A DNA stretch of 64,000 nt from Sphingomicrobium sp. Its GTDB lineage: Bacteria; Pseudomonadota; Alphaproteobacteria; Sphingomonadales; Sphingomonadaceae. Below are positions 26,217 to 35,472 of the stretch, in pieces. Where the stretch lies: positions 1,179,501 to 1,243,500 of the forward strand of contig DATCMI010000001.1 in the NCBI GenBank assembly GCA_036563485.1, given 5' to 3'. Position 1 is the first letter of the stretch; every line of letters begins with the position of its first letter. The notes under the pieces are model-generated. The model did no database searches. It worked only from the letters and a program-made list of their open reading frames with translations, and was not told where the DNA came from. The translations under genes and the position numbers were made by a program.

Positions 26217-26236
26217 GGCGATGGGCCCTCAAGCGG

Positions 26237-26265
26237 TTGACACCTGCGCCCCTGTCCCATAGGCG
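26237..26265 (+). promoter_or_regulatory. Probable promoter of rplU-rpmA
   Basis: A perfect TTGACA -35 hexamer is at 26237-26242. The -10 region 16-17 bases downstream (ATAGGC/TAGGCG) is weak. The position, about 70 bases before rplU, is suitable for a ribosomal protein promoter. Confidence 0.5.
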
Positions 26266-26333
26266 GCACGCTTTCGCGCACGCCCTCGCGGGAGCCGTTC
26301 GCGCGAAGCCAGTTTAAGAGAAGAGAAGAGCCA

Positions 26334-26858
26334 ATGTTCGCAGTCGTGCGCACGGGCGGCAAGCAATATCGCGTCGCCCCCGGAGACAAGATCGTCGTCG
26401 AGAAGCTCGACGGCAACGCCGGTGACCAGATCACCCTTGGGGAAGTCCTGCTCGCGGGCGACGGCTCTGACCTCAAGTCGACCGACGGCCTGACCGTCGC
26501 GGCCGAGATCATCGCCCAGGCAAAGGGCGAGAAGGTCACCGTCTTCAAGAAGCGCCGCCGGCACAATTATCGCCGCAAGAAGGGCCATCGCCAGCAGCAC
26601 ACGATCCTGAAGATCGTCGCGATCGGCGACCAGAAGGAGCAGAAGAAGTCGGCTCCGAAGGCGGAGAAGGCCGCGAAGTCGGATACCGCGCCGGCCCAGG
26701 TCGACGCCCAGCCGACCGAGAACCCGGCTCCCGCGAACGCGGAAGCAGCGAACGCGCCCAAGGCCAAGAAGGCTGATAAGCCGACGGCGGAAACCCCGTC
26801 GACAGAAAATGCTGCACCTGCTAAGGGCGGCGCCAAGAAGGCCCCGAAGGCCAAGTAA
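26334..26858 (+). CDS. rplU: Ribosomal protein bL21 with long C-terminal extension
   Basis: The first ~103 residues are a standard bL21 ([28 protein letters not shown]) that binds 23S rRNA in the large subunit. About 70 further residues form a low-complexity Ala/Lys/Pro/Glu tail ending in KAPKAK. Such tails occur in several alphaproteobacteria and probably lie on the ribosome surface. A purine-rich stretch (AGAGAAGAGAAGAG) precedes the ATG. The gene forms an operon with rpmA, 18 bases on. Confidence 0.95.
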   Translation: MFAVVRTGGKQYRVAPGDKIVVEKLDGNAGDQITLGEVLLAGDGSDLKSTDGLTVAAEIIAQAKGEKVTVFKKRRRHNYRRKKGHRQQHTILKIVAIGDQKEQKKSAPKAEKAAKSDTAPAQVDAQPTENPAPANAEAANAPKAKKADKPTAETPSTENAAPAKGGAKKAPKAK

Positions 26859-26876
26859 TCCAGGGCAGATTTCGCA

Positions 26877-27142
<266 letters not shown>

Positions 27143-27143
<1 letters not shown>

Positions 27144-27167
27144 GAACGGTCAGAACGGGACCGTTCC
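27143..27167 (+). repeat. Perfect hairpin directly after rpmA
   Basis: A 9-bp inverted repeat, GGAACGGTC (27143-27151) and GACCGTTCC (27159-27167), begins at the last base of the rpmA stop codon. There is no U-tract, so it may protect the mRNA 3' end rather than terminate transcription. Confidence 0.55.
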
Positions 27168-27213
27168 CACGAGGGGGCGGCCCGGACGAGATCTCAAGAC
27201 AGATCGAGACCAC

Positions 27214-27250
27214 AAGGGAGAAGAGGGAAGCCCCTTCCTTCTCCCTTCTT
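27214..27250 (+). terminator. Likely terminator of rplU-rpmA
   Basis: Arms AAGGGAGAAG (27214-27223) and CTTCTCCCTT (27238-27247) form a 10-bp stem, followed by a short pyrimidine-rich tract (CTTT). The tract is weak, so efficiency is uncertain. Confidence 0.6.
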
Positions 27251-27326
27251 TGTATCTGAAGGGGCTCAATCTTCTCCCGAAACTGTCACGGGCGCCGCTT
27301 AAGCGCCCGCGCGAGGAGAAGATGCG

Positions 27327-27881
27327 ATGTTCGCGAGGACGCCCAGATTGCTGCTGAGGCCCGGCTTCCCGGAGGATGCGGCGGCGCTCGCCGCTGCGCT
27401 CGGCGACGTGTCGGTCGCGCGCAACCTTGCCAGCGTGCCGTGGCCGTTCAGCATGCGCGACGCCGAAGCCTTCCTCGCCGCTCCGCGCGACCCGGTGCTG
27501 CCCTCGGTGCTGATCTTCGAACGCACGGATGGCGCGCCGCAGCTGGTCGGCGCCTGCGGGCTCGGCCGGCGGCCGTCCGGCGCGGTCGAGATGGGCTATT
27601 GGATCGGGCGGCGCTTCTGGGGCCGCGGCTTCGCGACCGAAGCCTGCACCGCCCTGGTCGACATGGCGCGGGCGCTCGACCTCGAAAGCCTCGAAGGATC
27701 GCACTTCATCGACAATCCGGCCTCTGCCCGGGTGCTGGAGAAGCTCGGCTTCAGGGCGCTCGGCCTACTTGCGCCGCGGATGAGCTGCGCGCGTGGCGAA
27801 GAAGTACCCGCGCGGCTGATGCGCCTGCAGTTGGCGGGCGCGGCGGTGACGGACGAAGCGGAGGAGCCGCTCGCCGCCTAA
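27327..27881 (+). CDS. GNAT N-acetyltransferase, RimJ/RimL-like
   Basis: A 184-residue acetyltransferase of the ribosomal-protein-type GNAT subfamily. It shows the TPRLLLRPGFPEDA start, the MGYWIGRRFWGRGFATEA acetyl-CoA loop and the NPASARVLEKLGF C-terminal motif. The target is unknown. The ATG at 27327 follows GAGGAGAAG. It ends four bases into the convergent hydrolase gene. Confidence 0.87.
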   Translation: MFARTPRLLLRPGFPEDAAALAAALGDVSVARNLASVPWPFSMRDAEAFLAAPRDPVLPSVLIFERTDGAPQLVGACGLGRRPSGAVEMGYWIGRRFWGRGFATEACTALVDMARALDLESLEGSHFIDNPASARVLEKLGFRALGLLAPRMSCARGEEVPARLMRLQLAGAAVTDEAEEPLAA

Positions 27882-28747
27882 ACGGCGGCGCGGACCTTCC
27901 GCTTCGGCTCGTCGCCGGCGGACAGGTCCGCGTAGCCGGCGAGCAGGTGGCGGTCGTCCTCGTTCCACGGGTGGAAGCGGGGCAGGAAGAACTTCAGCCA
28001 CGCGCCGCCGATCTTGCGGAACATGCCGGGGCGGACCCACAGGTACCAAAGCAGCTTGGACCAGGCGGCGAAGCCGGTGACTCCGTCCTGACGCATCAAT
28101 TCCAGCGCGCCCGCGGTGCGGTCGACGACGAAGTTGCGGGTGACATAGAGCATCACCTTGGCCTTCACGTTCCAGCGCTTCCACCGCGTCCAGTGGCGCG
28201 TCGCGTGCAGCCAGGTGTCGTAGGCGACGCCCTTATGCTCGATCTCTTCGACCGCATGCCAGCGCCACAGGTCGGCGGTGTCCTTGTCCGCGCCGTCGAG
28301 GTGGGCCGGGTGAGCGAGAAGCTCATGCGCGAGGATGGCGGTGAAATGTTCGAGCGCCATGGTCGCCGCGAGGCTGACGATCGGCGGCTTGTCGCGGGTG
28401 ACGGCAAGCCTCTTTTCGACCTGCGCTTCGAGCTTGGTGAGGTCGTATCCGGATTGCTCGGCGCGCTTGTTGAACGCGTCATGCTCCCGGCTGTGAATGG
28501 CCTCCTGCGTCGTGAAGGCCTTGATCTCGGACGCCAGCTTCGGAGGCGTGCCTTCGCGGAAGGCGCGGACGCTCTCGACGAAGAAGGCTTCGCCTCGCGG
28601 AAAGGTGGTCGAGAGGGCATTGTAGATTGCGGTCGCTTCGACGCGCCCGCCGTGCCAAAGACGCGGGGTGGCTGCTTCGCGGCCGAACCGGCGATCGCGC
28701 GGCGTGATGCTGAGCTCCGCCGGGGTCGGGAAAGTGGTCGCACTCAT
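27878..28747 (-). CDS. Metal-dependent hydrolase-like protein (PF10118 type)
   Basis: A 289-aa helical protein with many His and Glu residues arranged like a di-metal site: TQEAIHSREHDAFN near residue 83, MALEHFTAILAHELL near 130 and RWHAVEEIEHKGVAYD near 165. This pattern fits the predicted metal-dependent hydrolase family PF10118, whose substrates are not established. I use ATG 28747 (MSATTFP). It is divergent from a TetR gene across 28 bases, so TetR probably controls it. Confidence 0.78.
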   Translation of the reverse strand: MSATTFPTPAELSITPRDRRFGREAATPRLWHGGRVEATAIYNALSTTFPRGEAFFVESVRAFREGTPPKLASEIKAFTTQEAIHSREHDAFNKRAEQSGYDLTKLEAQVEKRLAVTRDKPPIVSLAATMALEHFTAILAHELLAHPAHLDGADKDTADLWRWHAVEEIEHKGVAYDTWLHATRHWTRWKRWNVKAKVMLYVTRNFVVDRTAGALELMRQDGVTGFAAWSKLLWYLWVRPGMFRKIGGAWLKFFLPRFHPWNEDDRHLLAGYADLSAGDEPKRKVRAAV

Positions 28748-28757
28748 GGGGGCCAAG

Positions 28758-28770
28758 TTAGTTTAACTGA
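28758..28770. promoter_or_regulatory. Putative TetR operator between divergent genes
   Basis: The gap of 28 bases between the start codons contains TTAGTTTAACTGA, a 13-base palindrome around T28764 with one mismatched pair. TetR regulators commonly bind such a site in a shared promoter. The short gap means both mRNAs would have very short leaders. Confidence 0.5.
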
Positions 28771-28775
28771 CAACA

Positions 28776-29363
28776 GTGTCAATAAGCCGCAGGAGATTGA
28801 CCCCGGAAGCGAGCCGGTCGGCCGCCATCGAAGCGGCGCGCCAGCTGCTGCTTGACGAAGGGCCGCAAGCGGTGACCCTGAAGGCGGTCGCCGCCAAGGT
28901 CGGCCGCACCCACGCCAACCTGCTCCACCATTTCGGTTCCGCCGCCGGCCTGCAGGGCGAGCTTGCGCGCTCAATCGCCGAATCGGTGACCGCAAGCATT
29001 GCCGAGACGGTCGAACGCGCCCGCGCCGGCGAGGCCCATGCCCGCGACATCGTCGACCGCACCTTCGACGTGTTCGACCGCGAGGGGGCCGGGGCGCTCG
29101 CCGCGTGGATGATCCTGACCGGCAATCGCGACGCGTTGAACCCGATCCTCGATTCGATCCGCGGCCTCGTCCAGCAGCTTACCGTCGGCCACGAAGAGCA
29201 TCACGTCGCCGAAAGCACGCTGTCGCTGGTTCTCAATGCGCTTGGAGATTCGCTGCTCGGCGCGCCCATCGCCGAAGCCCTGGGCCTGCCGCGCGACACC
29301 GCCCGAGCGCTTGCCGCCGACCGCCTCCGCCACCGCATCGGCGAGCATCATCCGGAAGATTGA
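28776..29363 (+). CDS. TetR-family transcriptional regulator
   Basis: A repressor-type protein of 195 residues. The N-terminal helix-turn-helix reads AIEAARQLLLDEGPQAVTLKAVAAKVGRTHANLLHHFGS. The helical ligand-binding domain that follows is diverged. The start is GTG 28776. It is probably autoregulated from the palindrome just upstream and controls the divergent hydrolase; the inducer is unknown. Confidence 0.88.
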   Translation: MSISRRRLTPEASRSAAIEAARQLLLDEGPQAVTLKAVAAKVGRTHANLLHHFGSAAGLQGELARSIAESVTASIAETVERARAGEAHARDIVDRTFDVFDREGAGALAAWMILTGNRDALNPILDSIRGLVQQLTVGHEEHHVAESTLSLVLNALGDSLLGAPIAEALGLPRDTARALAADRLRHRIGEHHPED

Positions 29364-29426
29364 GCCTGCCGGCCAGGCGGCCAAGCCAAGGCACAATCTC
29401 GTTGCACACTCGTTACGGCCCCCGCC

Positions 29427-29858
29427 GTGAGAAAATTCTTCAACCGCTGGGCCGCATCGACCTCGGTCGCCGCAGGGCAACCGCTGACCTTCGGGATCGC
29501 GGTCGGGCTGATCTTCTTGTGGGCGATCACCGGTCCGATGTTCGACTATTCGGACACCTGGCAGCTGGTCATCAACACCGGGACGACCATCGTCACCTTC
29601 CTGATGGTGTTCCTGATCCAGAACAGCCAGAACCGCGACGCTGCCGCGATGCAGGCGAAGCTCGACGAGCTTCTGCGCGCCGTCGACAAGGCCCGTGAGC
29701 AGTTCATCGGCATCGAGCATCTGACCGACAACCAGATCGAGCTGATCAGAAGCGCGCTGGAGCGCCACGCGAAGGAGCAGCGGGGCAAGCAGAAGACGGC
29801 GGACGACAGCGTCGACCGGCTGCTCGCGCGCATGACAGGCGGCGACGAGGACGACTAA
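29427..29858 (+). CDS. Low-affinity iron permease-like membrane protein (PF04120)
   Basis: A 143-residue protein with two transmembrane helices: FGIAVGLIFLWAITGPMF at about 22-40 and WQLVINTGTTIVTFLMVFLIQ. A conserved NSQNRDAAAMQAKLDELLRA stretch and a soluble tail follow. This matches the Iron_permease family related to yeast FET4, although the bacterial members are short and their transport role is not proven. The start is GTG 29427. Confidence 0.8.
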   Translation: MRKFFNRWAASTSVAAGQPLTFGIAVGLIFLWAITGPMFDYSDTWQLVINTGTTIVTFLMVFLIQNSQNRDAAAMQAKLDELLRAVDKAREQFIGIEHLTDNQIELIRSALERHAKEQRGKQKTADDSVDRLLARMTGGDEDD

Positions 29859-29914
29859 GCGCCTCGGTAGCTTCCCTTATTCCCGCGTAGCGCCCGTTTG
29901 CGCATTCTGGCCGC

Positions 29915-30286
29915 GTGAACTGGAAGAAGATCCGTCTTGAGCTCGCCGGCACCAGCGACCATCCGCGCGGCTCCGTCAGCCGCGGCTATTTGATCTGCGC
30001 GCCGCTCGACGAGAGCGGCGTCGTGGATGAGGAAGTGCTCGCCCGCGCGCCACACAAGGCGACGGTGCGGCGCTTCTGGTCGACCGAGCCGGACGAGAAG
30101 GGGCAGCTCGTCCGCTCTGACGGTCATCTCGCCTTGCGCTGCAACGGCAAGGCCGATCGCCTGCTCCCCTTGAACGGCGAGCTCAGGCTTGGGGCGCGCG
30201 TCGACGTCGTGGGGGCGGACGGCCGCGCTCTCCCGTTCCGCATCGCCAGCATCGCCCAGCTCGGACGGGAAGTGCTGCCCTCTTGA
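29915..30286 (+). CDS. Conserved hypothetical protein, 123 aa
   Basis: A soluble, compact, probably beta-rich protein. It contains GSVSRGYLICAPLDESGVVD and a RRFWSTEPDEKGQLVRSDGHLALRC segment, with one conserved-looking Cys. There is no signal peptide or membrane helix. I recognise it only as a type of short protein found in sphingomonads. The GTG start at 29915 is chosen because upstream sequence is non-coding. It may be co-transcribed with fixLJ, 26 bases on. Confidence 0.65.
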   Translation: MNWKKIRLELAGTSDHPRGSVSRGYLICAPLDESGVVDEEVLARAPHKATVRRFWSTEPDEKGQLVRSDGHLALRCNGKADRLLPLNGELRLGARVDVVGADGRALPFRIASIAQLGREVLPS

Positions 30287-30312
30287 GGGCGGCGCTGCTA
30301 TCCGCTCAGCCG

Positions 30313-31446
30313 ATGGATCAACAAGCTGACCCCGCGCGCGCGACCGAATCCCACCTGCGCTCGATCCTCGCCACCGTTCCCGATGCGATGGTGGTGATCG
30401 ACGAAAAGGGCCTGATCCTGTCGTTCAGCGCCGCGGCCGAGAAGATGTTCGGCTATTCGGAAAGCGAAGTGATCGGCGAAAATGTGTCGATGCTGATGCC
30501 CTCGCCCGACCGCGAGCGCCATGACGGCTATCTCGACCATTATCGCGCGACGGGGGAGCGGAAGATCATCGGCATCGGCCGGGTTACCACCGCGCGCCAC
30601 CGCGACGGCAACAGCTTCCCGATCGAGCTGTCGGTCGGCGAGGCGTGGGTCGACGGGCGGCGGATCTTCACCGGCTTCATCCACGACATCACGCAGCGGC
30701 AGCAGACGATGCTGATGCTCCAGGACTTGCAGGCCGAACTCGCCCACGTCGGGCGCCTGAGCGAGATGGGGACCTTGGCGTCGAGCCTGGCGCACGAGCT
30801 CAACCAGCCGCTGACCGCGATTGCCAGCTATTGCGAAGGCGCCCGTACGCTCCTCGACGGAAATCCCGATGCCGAGGCGCTGGAGACCACGCGCCAGGCG
30901 CTGGACGAGGCCGCGCAGGAGGCGGTCCGCGCCGGCGAGATCGTCCGCCGGATGCGCGAATTCCTCAGCCATGGCGAAACCGAGCGGCGGGTCGAGAACT
31001 TGCCGCGCCTCATCACCGAAGCGAACGCGCTGGCGCTGGTCGGCTCGCGCGAGCACGGGATCGAGGTCCAGACCTCGCTCGACCCCGCAGCGCGCGAAGT
31101 GCTCGCCGACCGTGTCCAGGTGCAGCAGGTCATGGTCAATCTGATCCGCAACGCCATCGACGCGATGGTCGACAGCCCGGTGCGCTCCCTGACCATTTCC
31201 ACAGCCGCCGGGCCGCCGGGCTTCGTCACCATCGGCGTCGAGGACACGGGTTCGGGGATCAGCGAGGCCGTCGCGGCCCAGCTGTTCCAGCCGTTCGTGA
31301 CCTCCAAGAAGAACGGGATGGGCATCGGCCTGTCCATCTGCCGGACGATTGTCGAGGCGCATGGCGGACGCATATGGACGACAAGCGGTATCGAAGGCGG
31401 CACCCTGTTCCGCTTCACCCTTCCGACGCCCGAGGGAGACGAATGA
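30313..31446 (+). CDS. fixL: Oxygen-sensor histidine kinase FixL
   Basis: A cytosolic PAS-heme kinase of 377 residues. The PAS domain (about 15-130) keeps the heme-ligating His of rhizobial FixL (H70 in RHDGY) and the arginine 20 residues later (R90 in IIGIGR) that stabilises bound oxygen. The kinase part has the H-box SLAHELNQPL with H161, then N (NLIRNAIDAM), G1 (DTGSG) and G2 (GMGIGLSI) boxes. There are no N-terminal membrane helices, unlike Sinorhizobium FixL but like Bradyrhizobium FixL. ATG 30313 is used. Its stop overlaps fixJ. Confidence 0.92.
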   Translation: MDQQADPARATESHLRSILATVPDAMVVIDEKGLILSFSAAAEKMFGYSESEVIGENVSMLMPSPDRERHDGYLDHYRATGERKIIGIGRVTTARHRDGNSFPIELSVGEAWVDGRRIFTGFIHDITQRQQTMLMLQDLQAELAHVGRLSEMGTLASSLAHELNQPLTAIASYCEGARTLLDGNPDAEALETTRQALDEAAQEAVRAGEIVRRMREFLSHGETERRVENLPRLITEANALALVGSREHGIEVQTSLDPAAREVLADRVQVQQVMVNLIRNAIDAMVDSPVRSLTISTAAGPPGFVTIGVEDTGSGISEAVAAQLFQPFVTSKKNGMGIGLSICRTIVEAHGGRIWTTSGIEGGTLFRFTLPTPEGDE

Positions 31447-32060
31447 GCGACAACAGACTCGTGCACCTCGTCGACGACGACGCAGCGATCCGCCGCTCGC
31501 TCGGCTTCATGCTCAAGACGGCGGGTCTCCAGGTCCGCACGTTCGAAGGCGGCTTGGAGCTGCTGGCGGCCGCCGGCGAGCTGGAGGACGGCTGCATCCT
31601 GCTCGACATCCGAATGCCGGGCATGGACGGGCTGGAAGTGCAGCAGGCGCTTCAGGACAAGGGCGTCCATTTGCCGGTCGTGATCATGACTGGGCACGGG
31701 GACGTCAGCTTGGCCGTGAAGGCGATGAAGGCCGGCGCGGTCGACTTCGTCGAAAAGCCCTTCGCGAAGGAGACCTTGCTGTCCGCCCTTCAGGAGGGCT
31801 TTGCCCGGCTGCAGCGCAAGGAAGCGACGGACGACCGCGCCCGCGACGCGGCGATCCGCCTTCAGGCGCTAACCCCGCGGGAGCGCGACGTCCTGGACGG
31901 GCTCGCCAAGGGGCTGCCGAACAAGACCATCGCTTATGATCTGGGCATTAGCCCGCGGACGGTTGAGATCCACCGCGCGAACCTGATGACCAAGCTCGGC
32001 GTCCGCAGCCTCTCGGAAGCCCTGCGCATCGCCTTCGCCGCTCAGGACGAGGCTTCGTAG
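31443..32060 (+). CDS. fixJ: Response regulator FixJ
   Basis: A 205-residue regulator that is activated by FixL phosphorylation under low oxygen. The receiver domain shows D11-D12-D13, the phospho-acceptor D55 (LLDIRMPGMDG) and K in VEKPF. The C-terminal LuxR-type helix-turn-helix reads LTPRERDVLDGLAKGLPNKTIA. ATG 31443 overlaps the fixL stop. No fixK gene is in the window. The caa3 operon and other oxidases are plausible targets, but I found no FixJ site to prove it. Confidence 0.92.
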   Translation: MSDNRLVHLVDDDAAIRRSLGFMLKTAGLQVRTFEGGLELLAAAGELEDGCILLDIRMPGMDGLEVQQALQDKGVHLPVVIMTGHGDVSLAVKAMKAGAVDFVEKPFAKETLLSALQEGFARLQRKEATDDRARDAAIRLQALTPRERDVLDGLAKGLPNKTIAYDLGISPRTVEIHRANLMTKLGVRSLSEALRIAFAAQDEAS

Positions 32061-32073
32061 AGGTCGTCCGCGG

Positions 32074-32244
32074 TCAGTTCGGCCGGGTTTCGCCTTCCAG
32101 CCTCTTGTCGGCTTCGTCGATCGCTCGAAGAAGCTCGTTGAAATGCGGGGCATCCTCCACCGGCCAGATTCGGTCGAACGTCGGACCGAGCAACTTCAGG
32201 TCACGGCGCGTGAGGAGGCCGATAGCGACAATTCGTTCGGACAT
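32074..32244 (-). CDS. Small conserved hypothetical protein, 56 aa
   Basis: Starting at ATG 32244, the product (MSERIVAIGLLTRRDL...) is soluble and acidic, with a central LLGPTFDRIWPVED and FNELLRAIDEAD helix. Similar short proteins occur in sphingomonads and their role is unknown. It converges with fixJ, the ends being 13 bases apart. The frame is open to 32277. Confidence 0.55.
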   Translation of the reverse strand: MSERIVAIGLLTRRDLKLLGPTFDRIWPVEDAPHFNELLRAIDEADKRLEGETRPN

Positions 32245-32455
32245 GGCACACGCTTTCGGTTCACTGGCGTCATTCACGCTGACTTGGATTAGGAAACGCG
32301 CCTAAGCGCCTGCAGTGCCTATAGTTTCGGCCTTGCATCGGTGGCCTGCGCTCTCGCGTGGGCCAAGTGTGTGCTGAGGGCCACTTGCCGAACGGCGCAG
32401 GAACGCCACATCCGGCCTGCACGTTCGCTTGCGCGATCACGAGTATTCGAGGGCA
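32245..32455. other. Non-coding gap
   Basis: This 211-base divergent gap should hold promoters for the genes on both sides. I see no confident -35/-10 pair. A partly symmetrical stretch (GGCCAAGTG ... CCACTTGCC, about 32359-32390) could form a small hairpin. Confidence 0.3.
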
Positions 32456-33077
32456 TGGAAACAAGCTTCCCCCATTGGCAGCAGCTGGCGCTCTATGCCG
32501 TCGCGGCGGCGGTCCTCATCATGCTTCTTCAGCGGATCCCTTATGTCGGGCGCTTCATCCGCTTCGCCATTTCGGCCGGCCTGCTCGCCTTCCTGATCTT
32601 CATCCTGCTCCAGCAGGCACCATACCAGCCGGGGCTGGCGCGCTGGACCGGAAAGCTCGGCCTCGACGACCAGATGGTGTCCGGCAAGGAACTGAAGGTG
32701 AAGATGGCGTCGGACGGCCACTTCTGGGTGACTGCGACGATTAACGGGGTTCCGCGGCGGATGCTGATCGATAGCGGCGCGACGGTCACGGCGCTGTCGC
32801 CGGAGACGGCGACCGCGGCGCGCGTGGACGCCAAGGCGGGCATTCCGCCGGTGATCCTGCGCACCGCGAACGGGGCCGCGCCGGCGCGTACCGGCGCCAC
32901 GACGAGCTTCGCGTCGGCAACATTGTCGCCCGCAACCTGCGGATCGTCACCGCGCCGGGCCTCGGCGAAATGGACGTTCTCGGGATGAATTTCCTGTCCA
33001 AGCTCGAAAGCTGGCGGGTCGAGGGGCGGACCCTGGTCCTGGTACCGCACCATCCGCAGGACCTGCCGGCCGCTTAG
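32456..33077 (+). pseudogene. Retropepsin-like aspartic protease (TIGR02281 type), frameshifted
   Basis: The first frame encodes two N-terminal membrane helices and then an aspartic protease domain with the active-site triad RRMLIDSGATVTALS. At about 32899 the coding pattern shifts by one base. The other frame (from GAC at 32901) continues as DELRVGNIVARNLRIVTAPGLGEMDVLGMNFLS and SWRVEGRTLVLVPHHPQ, which is the normal C-terminus of the family, and stops at 33077. In the original frame translation ends at 32988 with nonsense residues. A one-base loss, or a sequence error, splits the gene. Confidence 0.82.
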
Positions 33078-35068
<1,991 letters not shown>

Positions 35069-35135
35069 CCGCGCTCGCGCCGCATTGCGGCCCCATATCG
35101 TTGCGAAGGGCGGGTACGGAGACTAACGAACCGCC

Positions 35136-35378
35136 ATGGCAGACCGCGACCAGATCAGGGCCAAGACCCTCGAACTCATCGAACCCTTCAACAAGAAGGG
35201 GGTCGAGATCAGCGACGGCACCCGCTTCGCCCAGGACCTCGAATGGGACAGCCTGACCGTGCTGGACTTCGTCGCCAATGTCGAAGACGAATTCGACGTC
35301 ATCATCAGCATGAACATGCAGGCGGAGATCGAGACCGTCGGCCAGCTCATCGACGCGCTCCAGAAGCTGACGCAATGA
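35136..35378 (+). CDS. Acyl carrier protein of the sphingolipid pathway
   Basis: An 80-residue acyl carrier protein with the phosphopantetheine site D38-S39-L40 (LEWDSLTVLDF). It is more diverged than fatty-acid AcpP and lies just before serine palmitoyltransferase, as in Caulobacter and other sphingolipid producers. It probably presents the acyl thioester to SPT in place of CoA. The helix after Ser39 is acidic (NVEDEFDV), typical of partner recognition. Confidence 0.88.
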   Translation: MADRDQIRAKTLELIEPFNKKGVEISDGTRFAQDLEWDSLTVLDFVANVEDEFDVIISMNMQAEIETVGQLIDALQKLTQ

Positions 35379-35387
35379 CCTTCCGCG

Positions 35388-35472
35388 CCGTTCGCCCTGA
35401 GCCTGTCGAAGGGCTGATTTTCTTTTCTGGCGAAGGTGCAGGACAGGGCTTCGACAAGCTCAGCCCGAACGG
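35388..35472. repeat. Palindromic extragenic repeat (sphingomonad type) between acp and spt
   Basis: Left arm CCGTTCGCCCTGAGCCTG continues as TCGAAG (to 35411). The right arm, starting CTTCGACAAGCTCAGCCC and ending GAACGG (35449-35472), is its near-complete reverse complement. This sequence family is abundant between genes in sphingomonads. Here it fills almost the whole acp-spt gap and abuts the spt start codon, so the spt ribosome-binding region lies inside a long hairpin. Confidence 0.85.

Noticed and set aside
27327-27881. GNAT gene as a bacterial ceramide synthase (bCerS) candidate
   Set aside because: bCerS is GNAT-related, but this protein has the RimJ/RimL pattern and is 7 kb from the sphingolipid genes.
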